Shown here: in pieces, positions 16,477-24,414 of the stretch
Numbering within the stretch: the stretch's first letter is position 1
Layout: each line of letters begins with the position of its first letter
Origin: Amycolatopsis keratiniphila subsp. keratiniphila
GTDB taxonomy: Bacteria > Actinomycetota > Actinomycetes > Mycobacteriales > Pseudonocardiaceae
DNA length: 56,618 nucleotides
Assembly: GCF_001620365.2 (NCBI RefSeq)
Contig: NZ_LQMT02000045.1
Location: 1-56,618 of the forward strand
Direction of reading: 5' to 3'
Position numbers and translations under genes: made by a program
Notes under the pieces: model-generated
What the model saw: only the letters and a program-made list of their open reading frames with translations
The model's database searches: none
What the model was told of the DNA's origin: nothing

Positions 16477-18215
16477 CGAGGTTCCCCCTGTGGTTCGGCG
16501 GCGTGCCGGGAACGCCAGAAGGCGGCGAATTTCCCGTTGCCGGTCAGCAGATCCGCGGGTTTGCCGCGTTCGGCGATGGTGCCGTTCTCCAGTAGTACGA
16601 CGGTGTCGGCGTCGACGACCGTCTCCAGACGGTGCGCGATGACCAGGAGCGTCCGGTCTTCCCGTGCCGTCGCCAGCGCCCGGCGCACGGCCAGTTCCGT
16701 CTGCGGGTCGGCGAACGCGGTGGCCTCGTCGAGCACCAGCACGGGCGTGTCGGCGAGCAACGCGCGGGCCAGCGAGATCCGCTGGGCTTCCCCGCCCGAC
16801 AGCCCGGTTTCCTCGTGCAGCACCGTTTCGTAGCCGCGCGGCAGTTCGAGGATCCGGTCGTGGATGTTCGCCAGCCGGGCGGCGCGGACGACGTCGTCGA
16901 GATCGGCGTGCGGCACGGCCAGCGCGATGTTGTCCGCGACCGACGCGCGCAGCAGGCGGACGTCCTGGAACACGAAGGAGACCTTGCGGTACAGCTCCTG
17001 GCTGCCGATCTCGCGCAGATCGACGCCGCCCAGCAGGACTTTTCCTTCCGTGGGGTCGAAGAACCGCGGCAACAGAGTGACCAAAGTGGACTTCCCGCTG
17101 CCGGACGGGCCGACGAGGGCGGTGACCGTGCCCGGTTCGAGTACCAGATCGATGCCGTGCAGGACCTCGCGATCGGCCTCGTAGCCGAACCGGACGTCCC
17201 GCAGCTCGACCCGATGCCCTTGCGGCACAAGAGGACTCTCCGGTTCCGGCAGGGGCTGGACGGCGAGCACGTCGCGGATCCGGCCGGTCGCGCGCCGGGC
17301 GGCCTGCAGTTCGTCGAAGCCGTGGCCGAGCGCGGCCACGGGGGCGGTCAAGCCCAGTCCCAGCACCAGGAACGGCAGGAGATCGACCGGGGCGAGGCCG
17401 TCGCCGGTGATCAGCAGCGTGCCGCCGATCAAGACCACCAGCAGGACGAACGGCGGTGACAGCGCGAGCTGCATCCCCGCCGCCGGGCCGGCCATCCCGC
17501 GCACCCATCGGGTGAAGGTGGCGACGAAATCGTCCGCGGCGGTGCGGAACCTGCGATGGGCGCGGCCCGCTCCGCCGAACGTCTTGACCACGGCGATGCC
17601 CTGGACGAATTCGACGACCGAATCCGAGATGCCCGCCATGCCCCGGTCGAACTCCTCCTGCTCACGCAGCCGGGAGGGCGTCATCATCAACGGGACCAGC
17701 GCCACCGCCAGCACCACCGGGATGAGCGTGATCAGGGTGAGCCGCCAGTCGATGGTGAGCAGGTAGCCCAGCGACACCAGCGGCACGACGAAGGCGGAGA
17801 CGAGCTCGCCGGGCGTATGGGCGATGAACGGGTGCACGGCGCCGACGTCCTCGCCGACGACCTTGGCCAGCTCGCCGGTGCGGCGCCCGGAGAACCAGCC
17901 GATCGGCACGCGGCCGAGGCGGTCGGCGAGCAGACGGCGGAAGGTGAGCTGGACCCGGCCGTCGAGCAGATGCCCGATCCCGGACGAAGCGGCCGTGAGC
18001 ACCAGCCGGACGAACAATCCGGCCGCGCCGGCGATCACCGCGGTCCAGACCCGCCCTTCGTCGACCGGGCCGGGCGTCAGCAGCGCCCGGCCCAGTTCGA
18101 CGACCGCGACCAGCGGCGCCAACCCCGAGACGGCGCCGACGATCTGCAGGACGACGACGGCGGCGAAACTCCCGGCGAACGGGCGCAGCAACCTGGCTGT
18201 CGTGGGCGTCGTCAT
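16473..18215 (-). CDS. ABC transporter, fused permease/ATPase, first half of a heterodimeric pair (IrtA/YbtP-like)
   Basis: A 580-residue half-transporter with about six membrane helices (15-300), coupling-helix region RLGRVPIGWFSGRRTGELAKVVGEDV, Walker A GPSGSGKST (369-377), signature LSGGEAQRISLARALL, and Walker B followed by DEATAFADPQTE. The ATAFADP form, rather than ATSALDP, is characteristic of YbtPQ/IrtAB-type importers of siderophores and metallophores. Its ATG overlaps the esterase stop at 18212-18215, and its own stop overlaps the next ABC gene. No iron-box or siderophore synthetase is visible, so the iron link is an inference. Confidence 0.88.
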   Translation of the reverse strand: MTTPTTARLLRPFAGSFAAVVVLQIVGAVSGLAPLVAVVELGRALLTPGPVDEGRVWTAVIAGAAGLFVRLVLTAASSGIGHLLDGRVQLTFRRLLADRLGRVPIGWFSGRRTGELAKVVGEDVGAVHPFIAHTPGELVSAFVVPLVSLGYLLTIDWRLTLITLIPVVLAVALVPLMMTPSRLREQEEFDRGMAGISDSVVEFVQGIAVVKTFGGAGRAHRRFRTAADDFVATFTRWVRGMAGPAAGMQLALSPPFVLLVVLIGGTLLITGDGLAPVDLLPFLVLGLGLTAPVAALGHGFDELQAARRATGRIRDVLAVQPLPEPESPLVPQGHRVELRDVRFGYEADREVLHGIDLVLEPGTVTALVGPSGSGKSTLVTLLPRFFDPTEGKVLLGGVDLREIGSQELYRKVSFVFQDVRLLRASVADNIALAVPHADLDDVVRAARLANIHDRILELPRGYETVLHEETGLSGGEAQRISLARALLADTPVLVLDEATAFADPQTELAVRRALATAREDRTLLVIAHRLETVVDADTVVLLENGTIAERGKPADLLTGNGKFAAFWRSRHAAEPQGEPR

Positions 18216-19114
18216 GACTCGGCCAGCGCGCGGCGCAGGACGCCGCCCAGTTCGTCGATCTGGCGGCGGGACACCTCGGCGGACAGGATCGCCTGCGAGC
18301 CGTGGAAGGTGCCCGGCCAATGGTGCAGTTCGACCGAAACCCCCGCCTGCAGCAGACGGAGCGCGTACTCGATGTTCTCGTCGCGGTTGGGGCAGAACTC
18401 GGCGGCGGCGACGTACGCGGGCGGCAGCCCGGAGAGATCGGTGGCCCGCGAAGGGGCGGCATACGGCGAAGGCGCGGGCTTCCCGGCCAAGTAGTGCCCC
18501 CACGCGGCGGTGATCTTGGCGCGGTTCATCCACGGTGTGTCGGTGAAGTTCCGCGCCGACCACGACTCCTGCCGGTCGTCGAGCCCCGGCTGGTTGAGCA
18601 GCTGGAAGCAGATCCTCGGGCCGCCTTCGTCGCGGACCCGCAAGGCCGTCGCCGCCGCGAGGCCGCCGCCCGCGCTGTGCCCGCCGATCGCGATCCGGTC
18701 GGGGGAGACGCCGAGCTCGGCCGCGTGGTCCGCCGTCCAGTTCAGCACGGCGTAGGTGTCGTCGAACGCGGCGGGGAACGGGTTCTCCGGCGCCAGCCGG
18801 TACTCCACCGAGATCACCACCGCTTGGGACGCTTCGGCGAGCCGGGCCGCCCAAGGGTGCTCGGTCTCCAGGTTGCCCATGACCCAGCCGCCGCCGTGCA
18901 GCCAGATGATCGCGCCCTGAGCCTCCCGCGGCCGGTAGATCCGGATCGGGACGCCGGGGTCGCCGGGCACCGTCCGGTCCTCGACCTCCATGGCCGACGT
19001 GTCGGGCCGCGGCACCGACATGGCCAGTTTCGCGAGCTTCTCGCGATCCGCGATCGGGTCGTCGAGGTTCGCCGCGGGGAACAGGGCGATGAAGGCTTCG
19101 AGTTCGGGATCCAT
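18212..19114 (-). CDS. Alpha/beta hydrolase, HSL (hormone-sensitive lipase) family esterase
   Basis: A 300-residue esterase with the HSL oxyanion motif HGGGW (73-77), VEYRLAPENPFPAAFDD, and the nucleophile elbow GGHSAGGG with Ser147. The catalytic Asp probably lies in NRDENIEYA and the His in PGTFHGSQ near the C-terminus. ATG 19114 has a GGAAGGA ribosome-binding site. It is the first gene of a translationally coupled operon with two ABC half-transporters. This context allows the idea that it hydrolyses an imported ester-containing ligand, as Fes/IroE do, but those are different families; general esterase activity is the safe call. Confidence 0.88.
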   Translation of the reverse strand: MDPELEAFIALFPAANLDDPIADREKLAKLAMSVPRPDTSAMEVEDRTVPGDPGVPIRIYRPREAQGAIIWLHGGGWVMGNLETEHPWAARLAEASQAVVISVEYRLAPENPFPAAFDDTYAVLNWTADHAAELGVSPDRIAIGGHSAGGGLAAATALRVRDEGGPRICFQLLNQPGLDDRQESWSARNFTDTPWMNRAKITAAWGHYLAGKPAPSPYAAPSRATDLSGLPPAYVAAAEFCPNRDENIEYALRLLQAGVSVELHHWPGTFHGSQAILSAEVSRRQIDELGGVLRRALAES

Positions 19115-19210
19115 GACGATGATCCTTCCGGCTTCCGGGCCGGAGGGCGGCCGCCATCCGTCGCGTGTGATCGCCCCTTCGTGCGACGATCGCCGCGTAG
19201 GCTCGCCGGC

Positions 19211-20245
19211 ATGGAGGCACTGGCCGCGCGGTTGTCGCATCTGGATCCCGACGTCGAGGGCGTGATCCGGGTCGTGATGTTCTACGACACGTTGATGCGG
19301 CGGCGGGTCGATCTCCCCGCGCTCGCCCGCGCCACCGCGGGGCTGGCGGAATGCGCGGCGGGTATCCGGCTCCACAGCACGGGACGCACCATCCGCATGG
19401 CCCCCGACGGACGGGAAGCCGCTCCGGCCTCCGTGCCCGTGTCCATGACGACGGCGGTCACCCTCGACGACGAAGAGATCGGCACGGTCTGGCTGGAACG
19501 CGAGGGCGAGCCGGGTGCCCTCGACGAAGCGGTGCTGGACCGCCTCGCGATCGCCGTCGCGACGGTCGTCGAGCGGTACGGGCCCGCCCGCACCACCATG
19601 GCCGATCCGGCGCTGGTGGAACTCGTGATCAGCTCCGCCAGTGACGACGCCGCCAGGAACCGGGCCTTGCGGCTGCTGGGTTTCCCCGGCGACGCGCCGA
19701 TCCGCGTTGTCGCCGTCCGGGCCGGGCTGCCGCTCGAGAAGATCGGGGGCCTGATCTGCCACGGGCGCCCGGTCAAGGCCGCGTCACTCGGCGACGTCGG
19801 CATCATCCTGGCCGCCGCGGTGGATCCGGCCCGGTTCCCCGAAGACGTCCGGGCGGGGATCGGCGACGCCGAATGCCCGCATCGGTCCTGGCAGGACGCG
19901 ACGACCGCGCTGCGGTTCACGACCGCGCGCCGTCCGGTGATCCACTATCGCGACCTCGGGGCCCTCGCGCTGCTCGCGCGGATCCCGGAGGAGGACACGC
20001 GGGCCAACGCCGACGTCGTCGCGATCACGAAGCTGGCCGCCGATCCGGAGGACCTGCGGACGCTGGACGCCTACTGCGCCACGGGTTCCGTGCGCCAGGC
20101 CGCCGATTCCCTGCACCTGCACCACAGCAGCGTGGCGCGACGGCTGACCCAGATCGGCAAGGTCCTGTCCGTCGACTTGACCGACCCGCTCGGCCTGACG
20201 CGGGTGAGGCTCGCCCTCACCGCTTGGCGCCTGCTAGGCGAGTGA
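19211..20245 (+). CDS. PucR/CdaR-like helix-turn-helix regulator
   Basis: The 344-residue protein has an N-terminal region without strong hallmarks (a GAF-like fold is possible), a middle part, and a C-terminal HTH: LRTLDAYCATGSVRQAADSLHLHHSSVARRLTQIGKVLSVDLTDPLGLTRVRLALTAWRL, which is the PucR_C (HTH_30) pattern. Members activate or repress genes for purine, sugar-acid or amine metabolism. It is divergent from the esterase-ABC-ABC operon with 96 bp between start codons and is the likely regulator. ATG 19211 starts the first segment with protein character. Confidence 0.85.
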   Translation: MEALAARLSHLDPDVEGVIRVVMFYDTLMRRRVDLPALARATAGLAECAAGIRLHSTGRTIRMAPDGREAAPASVPVSMTTAVTLDDEEIGTVWLEREGEPGALDEAVLDRLAIAVATVVERYGPARTTMADPALVELVISSASDDAARNRALRLLGFPGDAPIRVVAVRAGLPLEKIGGLICHGRPVKAASLGDVGIILAAAVDPARFPEDVRAGIGDAECPHRSWQDATTALRFTTARRPVIHYRDLGALALLARIPEEDTRANADVVAITKLAADPEDLRTLDAYCATGSVRQAADSLHLHHSSVARRLTQIGKVLSVDLTDPLGLTRVRLALTAWRLLGE

Positions 20246-20382
20246 CTACCTAATGATCTTCGCCGGGCCCTCGAAATAAATAGGTAGCCGACGCGAACTT
20301 TCGTCGGTTTCCGGCTTCCCTTGGCACGACACAGAATCAGCGCGTTCGTCCCCACTGAAGCGGCCGGATCCCCGCCGCAGAA

Positions 20383-21111
20383 ATGAGTCGGAACATGCGA
20401 CTGCGCTCTCTTGTCCTGCTCGCCGGCACCGCGTTCATGGCGCTGCTCGGCTCGACCGCCCCCGCCGCGACCGCCGCCGAGCCCTCGGGCGTGCAGCCGA
20501 TGATCATCGGTGGCCAGTACGCGCAGAACGCTCCCTGGGCGGCCAGGTTGTTCGTGAACGGCCAGCAGAACTGCACCGCCACGATCATCGCGCCGCAGTA
20601 CATCCTCACCGCCAAACACTGTGTCGCGAGCAGCGGCAGCTACACGTTCCGCATCGGCAGCCTCGACCAGCAGAGCGGCGGCACCATGGCCACCGCGGCG
20701 AGCATCACCCGCCACTCGGGCGCGGACCTCGCCATCGTGCGGCTGACCAGTTCGGTCAACGCCACCTACTCGCCGCTCGGCACCACGAGCAATGTCGCGG
20801 TCGGGCAGAACGTCCAGGTCTACGGCTGGGGTGCGACGAGCCAGTGCGGCTCGGAGATCAACTGCCAGTCCCGCTACCTGAAGGTCGCCACCGTCCGGGT
20901 CAACTCGGTGAGCTGCAGCGACTACAACGGCGGGGTCGCGGTCTGCGCGAACCGCGTCGACGGCATCACCGCCGGCGGTGACTCGGGCGGCCCGATGTTC
21001 TCCGGTGGCCGCCAGGTCGGCGTCGCCTCGACCAGCGACCGGTCGAACAACACCGCGTACACCAACATCACCCGCTACCGGAGCTGGATCCAGCAGATCG
21101 CCGGCGTCTGA
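20383..21111 (+). CDS. Secreted trypsin-like serine protease (S1 family)
   Basis: A 242-residue preproprotein with a Sec signal (RLRSLVLLAG...PAATAAE, to about residue 32), a short propeptide, and IIGGQYAQNAPWAARL beginning at residue 41 as the trypsin-type activation N-terminus. The catalytic triad is complete: His79 in LTAKHC, Asp115 in ADLAIVRL, Ser201 in GGDSGGP. Six or more cysteines can form the usual disulfides. The residue six before Ser201 is Gly (DGITAGGDSGG), so trypsin-like Arg/Lys specificity is not certain. ATG 20395 is an alternative start. A strong hairpin follows 8 bp after the stop. Confidence 0.93.
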   Translation: MSRNMRLRSLVLLAGTAFMALLGSTAPAATAAEPSGVQPMIIGGQYAQNAPWAARLFVNGQQNCTATIIAPQYILTAKHCVASSGSYTFRIGSLDQQSGGTMATAASITRHSGADLAIVRLTSSVNATYSPLGTTSNVAVGQNVQVYGWGATSQCGSEINCQSRYLKVATVRVNSVSCSDYNGGVAVCANRVDGITAGGDSGGPMFSGGRQVGVASTSDRSNNTAYTNITRYRSWIQQIAGV

Positions 21112-21119
21112 CCGCCTTC

Positions 21120-21159
21120 GTGAGTGGTGAGGACGGTTCCAACCGTCCTCACCACTCAC
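21120..21159 (+). terminator. Perfect 19-bp hairpin after the protease gene
   Basis: Arms at 21120-21138 and 21141-21159 pair without mismatch around a two-base loop (stem begins GTGAGTGGTGAGG, tip GGTT-CC-AACC). It lies 8 bp after the protease stop and probably terminates it. A similar stem (GTGAGTG..., inner GGTT-loop-AACC) occurs at 538-589 and a half copy at 21376-21402, so this is also a member of a dispersed hairpin family. Confidence 0.75.
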
Positions 21160-21180
21160 AAGGACGGGCACCGCACTCGC

Positions 21181-21283
21181 GTGATCGAAGCCGGAACTTG
21201 TGTGATCAGCGGCGGAACACGCGAGTGCGGCCTCCAGTCACGCGAGTCACGTCCCTGATCACGCGAGTCACGCCTTCGCTCAC
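21181..21283. repeat. 21-bp repeat array, locus A (two forward and three inverted units)
   Basis: Units of exactly 21 bp start with GTGATC or a close variant: forward at 21181-21201 and 21202-21222; inverted at 21221-21241, 21242-21262 and 21263-21283. Typical unit ends are CGGAAC-ACGC or GTGACTCGC. The two groups face each other, and CACTCGCGTG (21174-21183) is matched inverted at 21218-21227. There is no ORF. The same unit recurs at 32250-32373 and 51040-51102. This array, with the hairpins beside it, fills most of the 412-bp gene-free stretch 21112-21523. Confidence 0.8.
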
Positions 21284-21292
21284 GCCGCACCA

Positions 21293-21347
21293 GTCCGTGA
21301 AGGCCTCCTTGAGGGACCCAGAGTCCCTCAAGGAGGCCTTCACGGAC
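21293..21347. repeat. 25-bp perfect palindromic hairpin of the GTGAAGGCC family
   Basis: Arms 21293-21317 and 21323-21347 pair perfectly around a 5-base loop; the stem contains GTGAAGGCCTCCTT and ends GGAC. Similar hairpins with the same closing stem but different tips lie at 43992-44038 and, cut by the window end, at 56580-56618. Directly after it (21353-21380) comes a 28-bp element repeated at 32383-32410. Confidence 0.8.
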
Positions 21348-21352
21348 TTCGG

Positions 21353-21380
21353 CCAGCAGGTACAGAGGACACGGTTGGCT
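21353..21380 (+). repeat. 28-bp dispersed element with core GGACACGGTTGG (copy 1)
   Basis: This stretch matches 32383-32410 at 23 of 28 positions, including CCAG-AGGTA and AGGACACGGTTGG. Both copies directly follow a 21-bp repeat array (here with a hairpin between) on the same strand. No function known. Confidence 0.6.
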
Positions 21381-21432
21381 TTAACCAACCTCACCACTCA
21401 CGAGCGTTAACACCGATCCACCGCACCCTATT

Positions 21433-21444
21433 TGTCAATTGACA
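21433..21444. promoter_or_regulatory. Perfect 12-bp palindrome upstream of the cyclase/VMAP operon
   Basis: TGTCAATTGACA lies 80-91 bp before the start of the first gene of the ternary operon. A GATAAT hexamer (21468-21473) follows 23 bp later and could be a -10. The palindrome is a candidate operator, possibly for the Crp/Fnr-type regulator encoded at 30845-31558, though it differs from the E. coli Crp consensus. Inference only. Confidence 0.4.
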
Positions 21445-21523
21445 CTCAACTCCGGGCCGATCGACGCGATAATGTGGCGGTCGGCGCCGGTGGGTCGGCG
21501 CCGTGGACCTTGGGAGGGGGCCA

Positions 21524-23317
21524 GTGGCGCGACCGACGCGGGCTCTCGACCGCACGATCGTCGTGGTGGACGTCGTGGGGTTCACCGCGCCGGACCGCAA
21601 CCGTCTCGACCGGCTCGCGGTGCACCAGGGCATGTACGAGGTTTTGAAGATCGCGTTCGCGGAAAGCGGTATCGACTTCGATTCCTGCGCGCACGAGGAC
21701 CGCGGCGACGGCGTCTTGATCCTGCTTCCGCCCGGAACGACCAAAAGCCTGGTCGCGGACCTGCTTCCGGATCGCCTCGGGGTCGCCCTCCGCCGGTACA
21801 ACCACACGCGGACACCGCAGGCACAGATGCGGCTGAGGGTGAGCCTCAACTCCGGCGAGGTGATCGGCGACGGCAACGGCTGGGTCGGGGACGCGGTCGA
21901 TATCGCTTTCCGCATTCTCGACGCGCGACCGGTGAAGGAGGCGTTCGCTGAATCCGGTCGGATGATCGCCTTCATCTCATCGGAGCGTTTCTTCGCGGAC
22001 GTCATCGAGAAGGACCCGGGCTTGTTGCCCGAGTTGTACACTCCGCTACCTGTTTCAGTGAAGACGTTCACCGGAATGGCTTATTTACGGCTGCACGGGG
22101 AAGTCATCGCGGATTCGGTGGTGGTGCGCGCCGAAGACCTCTTCCCGGCCGACCTGGCCGGTCCCGTTCTGGAGTTGATCCCCCGCAAGGATCTGATGGG
22201 CCTGTGCCGTCATCTGACCGGAATGCGAATCCCCAATCCGGTGGTCATGGTGAGCCGTGCGCTCGGGCCCGGGGTCCCGCCGCCCCGGCTGGACGGCGTC
22301 ACCGACGCGTGGGAGATCTTCCAGCTGCTCACCGACTTCAACGCGGGGCCGGACGGGATCCCGCCCGCGTTGACCTTTCTCGGGCTGCTGGCCGAAAACA
22401 CCGGCGGCAAGCCGAATCCGATGATCGAGGGCTGGCTGGCGAACCAGGCCAGGTCGCTGCGGCTCGCCCCGGCGCTAGGGAATCAGCGGCTGACCAGGCC
22501 GCCCATTCCGGATCGCCCGCATCTGCATTTGCTCATCATGCTCGAACCGGTTTCCGCGGATCCGACGCGGTGCACGCTCGCTTTCTGGAGGCAGGACGAT
22601 CCGGAGGTCTGGCCGCCGTCGCTCGGCGGCGTGCGCGAAATCGCGATCGAAGAGGTCGAGCGCAGGGTCGATGACGTCATCCTGGAGACCGAGGGTGTCT
22701 GGTCCGGTCAGAGCATGTCCGCGTCGGTGGAATTCCTCCTGCCGAGGACGTTGATCAATTTGCCGGTGCAGCGATGGGCGAAGGAACACGACACCGGTCA
22801 GCCTCAGCCGTTGCGCTACGGGTACCGTCTCGGAATACGGTCTTTGGAGAGGATGCGGGCGAGGCATTGGCATCGCGCATGGCACGTTCGCTGGGATTCG
22901 ATGGTGAAGGACCCCGCCGCCGACCGGCTGCACTATTCCGGTCGCCCGGAGGTCGGGGATCACCCGATCGACGCAATACTGAGCGACGAACATTGGGTCG
23001 GTCTGGTATTGGCGAAACCTCCGTCGCCCCAAGCGAAACCGGACGGTGCGCCGGACGAACTGACGAGCGCGCTCCGCAGCGGCCTGCCGGTCGTGCTGTG
23101 GCATCCGGACGCGGAGCCGGAGACCCTGCGCGAGTTGCTCGACTGGGTATTGGCCGCGGAGAGCGGTTTCAACGAACTTCCGGATCGTCGCAAGCTGGCG
23201 AATTCCGGTATGGCGGTACCGTTCAAGAATTCTCTGGCTCACGATCTGGTGGTAATGTGGGACGACCCCAAACGTGTGATCGTTCTGGACCAGCCGTTGA
23301 TCCCGACTCGACTGTAA
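21524..23317 (+). CDS. Nucleotide-cyclase-like domain fused to a VMAP-type (vWA-MoxR-associated) region
   Basis: A 597-residue protein. Residues about 10-190 resemble a class III nucleotidyl cyclase: TIVVVDVVGFTA with Asp16, HEDRGDGVLILLPP with Asp62, RLRVSLNSGEVIGDGNGWVGDAVDIAFRILD with Arg130. The two metal-binding Asp positions are kept, but the usual purine-specifying Lys before GD is absent (EDRGD), so activity is uncertain. Residues about 215-597 look like the VMAP architecture: a helical CRHLTGM...TDAWEIFQLLTDFNAGPDGIPPALTFL part, then a long C-terminal region with SVEFLLPRTLINLPVQRW and HDLVVMWDDPKR. VMAP proteins carry diverse N-terminal effector or sensor domains and work with MoxR ATPase and vWA partners, encoded next here. 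GTG 21524 follows GGAGGG; GTG 21503 is an alternative. The stop lies 13 bp before the MoxR start. Confidence 0.75.
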   Translation: MARPTRALDRTIVVVDVVGFTAPDRNRLDRLAVHQGMYEVLKIAFAESGIDFDSCAHEDRGDGVLILLPPGTTKSLVADLLPDRLGVALRRYNHTRTPQAQMRLRVSLNSGEVIGDGNGWVGDAVDIAFRILDARPVKEAFAESGRMIAFISSERFFADVIEKDPGLLPELYTPLPVSVKTFTGMAYLRLHGEVIADSVVVRAEDLFPADLAGPVLELIPRKDLMGLCRHLTGMRIPNPVVMVSRALGPGVPPPRLDGVTDAWEIFQLLTDFNAGPDGIPPALTFLGLLAENTGGKPNPMIEGWLANQARSLRLAPALGNQRLTRPPIPDRPHLHLLIMLEPVSADPTRCTLAFWRQDDPEVWPPSLGGVREIAIEEVERRVDDVILETEGVWSGQSMSASVEFLLPRTLINLPVQRWAKEHDTGQPQPLRYGYRLGIRSLERMRARHWHRAWHVRWDSMVKDPAADRLHYSGRPEVGDHPIDAILSDEHWVGLVLAKPPSPQAKPDGAPDELTSALRSGLPVVLWHPDAEPETLRELLDWVLAAESGFNELPDRRKLANSGMAVPFKNSLAHDLVVMWDDPKRVIVLDQPLIPTRL

Positions 23318-23330
23318 GGGGATGCCGCGG

Positions 23331-24413
23331 ATGAGCGGGAACGATCAGGACGCGGCCGTGGACGGCCGGACGCCTCGCCTCGACGCACCCGATTGGTGGA
23401 TCTACCGGGGCACCGGTATCCCGATGCACGACATCGACCTCGCGCAGTTGCTGCCCGCGCCGCCGCCGTGGCGTTCTTATCGCGGTGATCCGCCGCCGGA
23501 GAACGACGTACCGCCGCCGGACGACGGCGAGGCGGAACGTCGTCTCGGTACCGCGTTCACGCTTTCGGAGCAGAACGCCGACGCGGCCGAGCTGAACATG
23601 GTCAACGCCGCCCTGTATTTGCGCCGGCCGTTGCTGGTCACGGGAAACCCGGGAACGGGGAAATCGAGCCTCGCGTACCGGATCGCCAGGGAACTGGGCC
23701 TGGGCAGGGTGCTGCGCTGGGCGATCACCAGTCATACCGCGCTGAGTTCCGGGCTGTACGGCTACGACGCGATCGGCCGGGTCCAGGCGGCCGCGACCAG
23801 CCAGGCCCAGCGCGGCGGCGAGGCCGAAGAACCCCCGATCGGTGATTTCGTCCGGCTGGGCCCGCTGGGCACCGCCTTCCTCCCCAGCAGGCTGCCGCGC
23901 GTCCTGTTGATCGACGAACTCGACAAATCCGAGGCGGATCTGCCCAACGATCTGCTTTCGATCTTCGAGGACGGCGAATTCTCCATCGAGGAATTGACGC
24001 GTGTGCGCAACCGGCATCCCGAAGTCACCGTGCACACCGCCGACCCGCAGCGCACCGCCGTGGTCCGCGACGGCCGGATCGCCTGCCACGCCTTCCCGAT
24101 CGTCGTCATGACCAGCAACGGGGAGCGGGAGTTCCCGCCCGCTTTCCTGCGCCGCTGCCTGCAGTTGCGGATCGAGAACCCGGACGAGGAGCAGCTCGCC
24201 GCGATCGTGGCCGGTCATCTGGTCGGCGAGAACGGCGAACACCGGGACAGGCTCATCCGGGAATTCGCCGAACGGAGCAAGGCGGAGGGCGGGCTCCCCA
24301 CCGACAGGCTGCTCGACGCCGTCTATCTCGCGACGTCGGGCGCGTACCAGCCGGATCAGGAGGCATGGCCGCGGCTGGTGGACGCTCTGTGGCAACGACT
24401 GACGGTGCGGTGA
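23331..24413 (+). CDS. MoxR-type AAA+ ATPase of the VMAP ternary system
   Basis: A 360-residue AAA+ ATPase with Walker A GNPGTGKS (105-112), Walker B VLLIDELDKS (191-200), sensor-1 IVVMTSNGE and an arginine-finger region PPAFLRRC. An N-terminal segment (DWWIYRGTG, WRSYRGDPPPE) is typical of the version paired with VMAP and SAV_2336-type proteins. In the known ternary systems the ATPase is thought to be a chaperone-like switch that licenses the effector. ATG 23331 is preferred to ATG 23322 because AAGGGG lies 9 bases before it. It sits between the cyclase-VMAP gene and the STAND/TPR gene (1-bp gap), so the three are co-transcribed. Confidence 0.88.
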   Translation: MSGNDQDAAVDGRTPRLDAPDWWIYRGTGIPMHDIDLAQLLPAPPPWRSYRGDPPPENDVPPPDDGEAERRLGTAFTLSEQNADAAELNMVNAALYLRRPLLVTGNPGTGKSSLAYRIARELGLGRVLRWAITSHTALSSGLYGYDAIGRVQAAATSQAQRGGEAEEPPIGDFVRLGPLGTAFLPSRLPRVLLIDELDKSEADLPNDLLSIFEDGEFSIEELTRVRNRHPEVTVHTADPQRTAVVRDGRIACHAFPIVVMTSNGEREFPPAFLRRCLQLRIENPDEEQLAAIVAGHLVGENGEHRDRLIREFAERSKAEGGLPTDRLLDAVYLATSGAYQPDQEAWPRLVDALWQRLTVR

Positions 24414-24414
24414 C

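Noticed and set aside
21181..21283. 21-bp repeats as a CRISPR array
   Set aside because: Units are adjacent with no unique spacers, occur in both orientations, and no cas genes are near.
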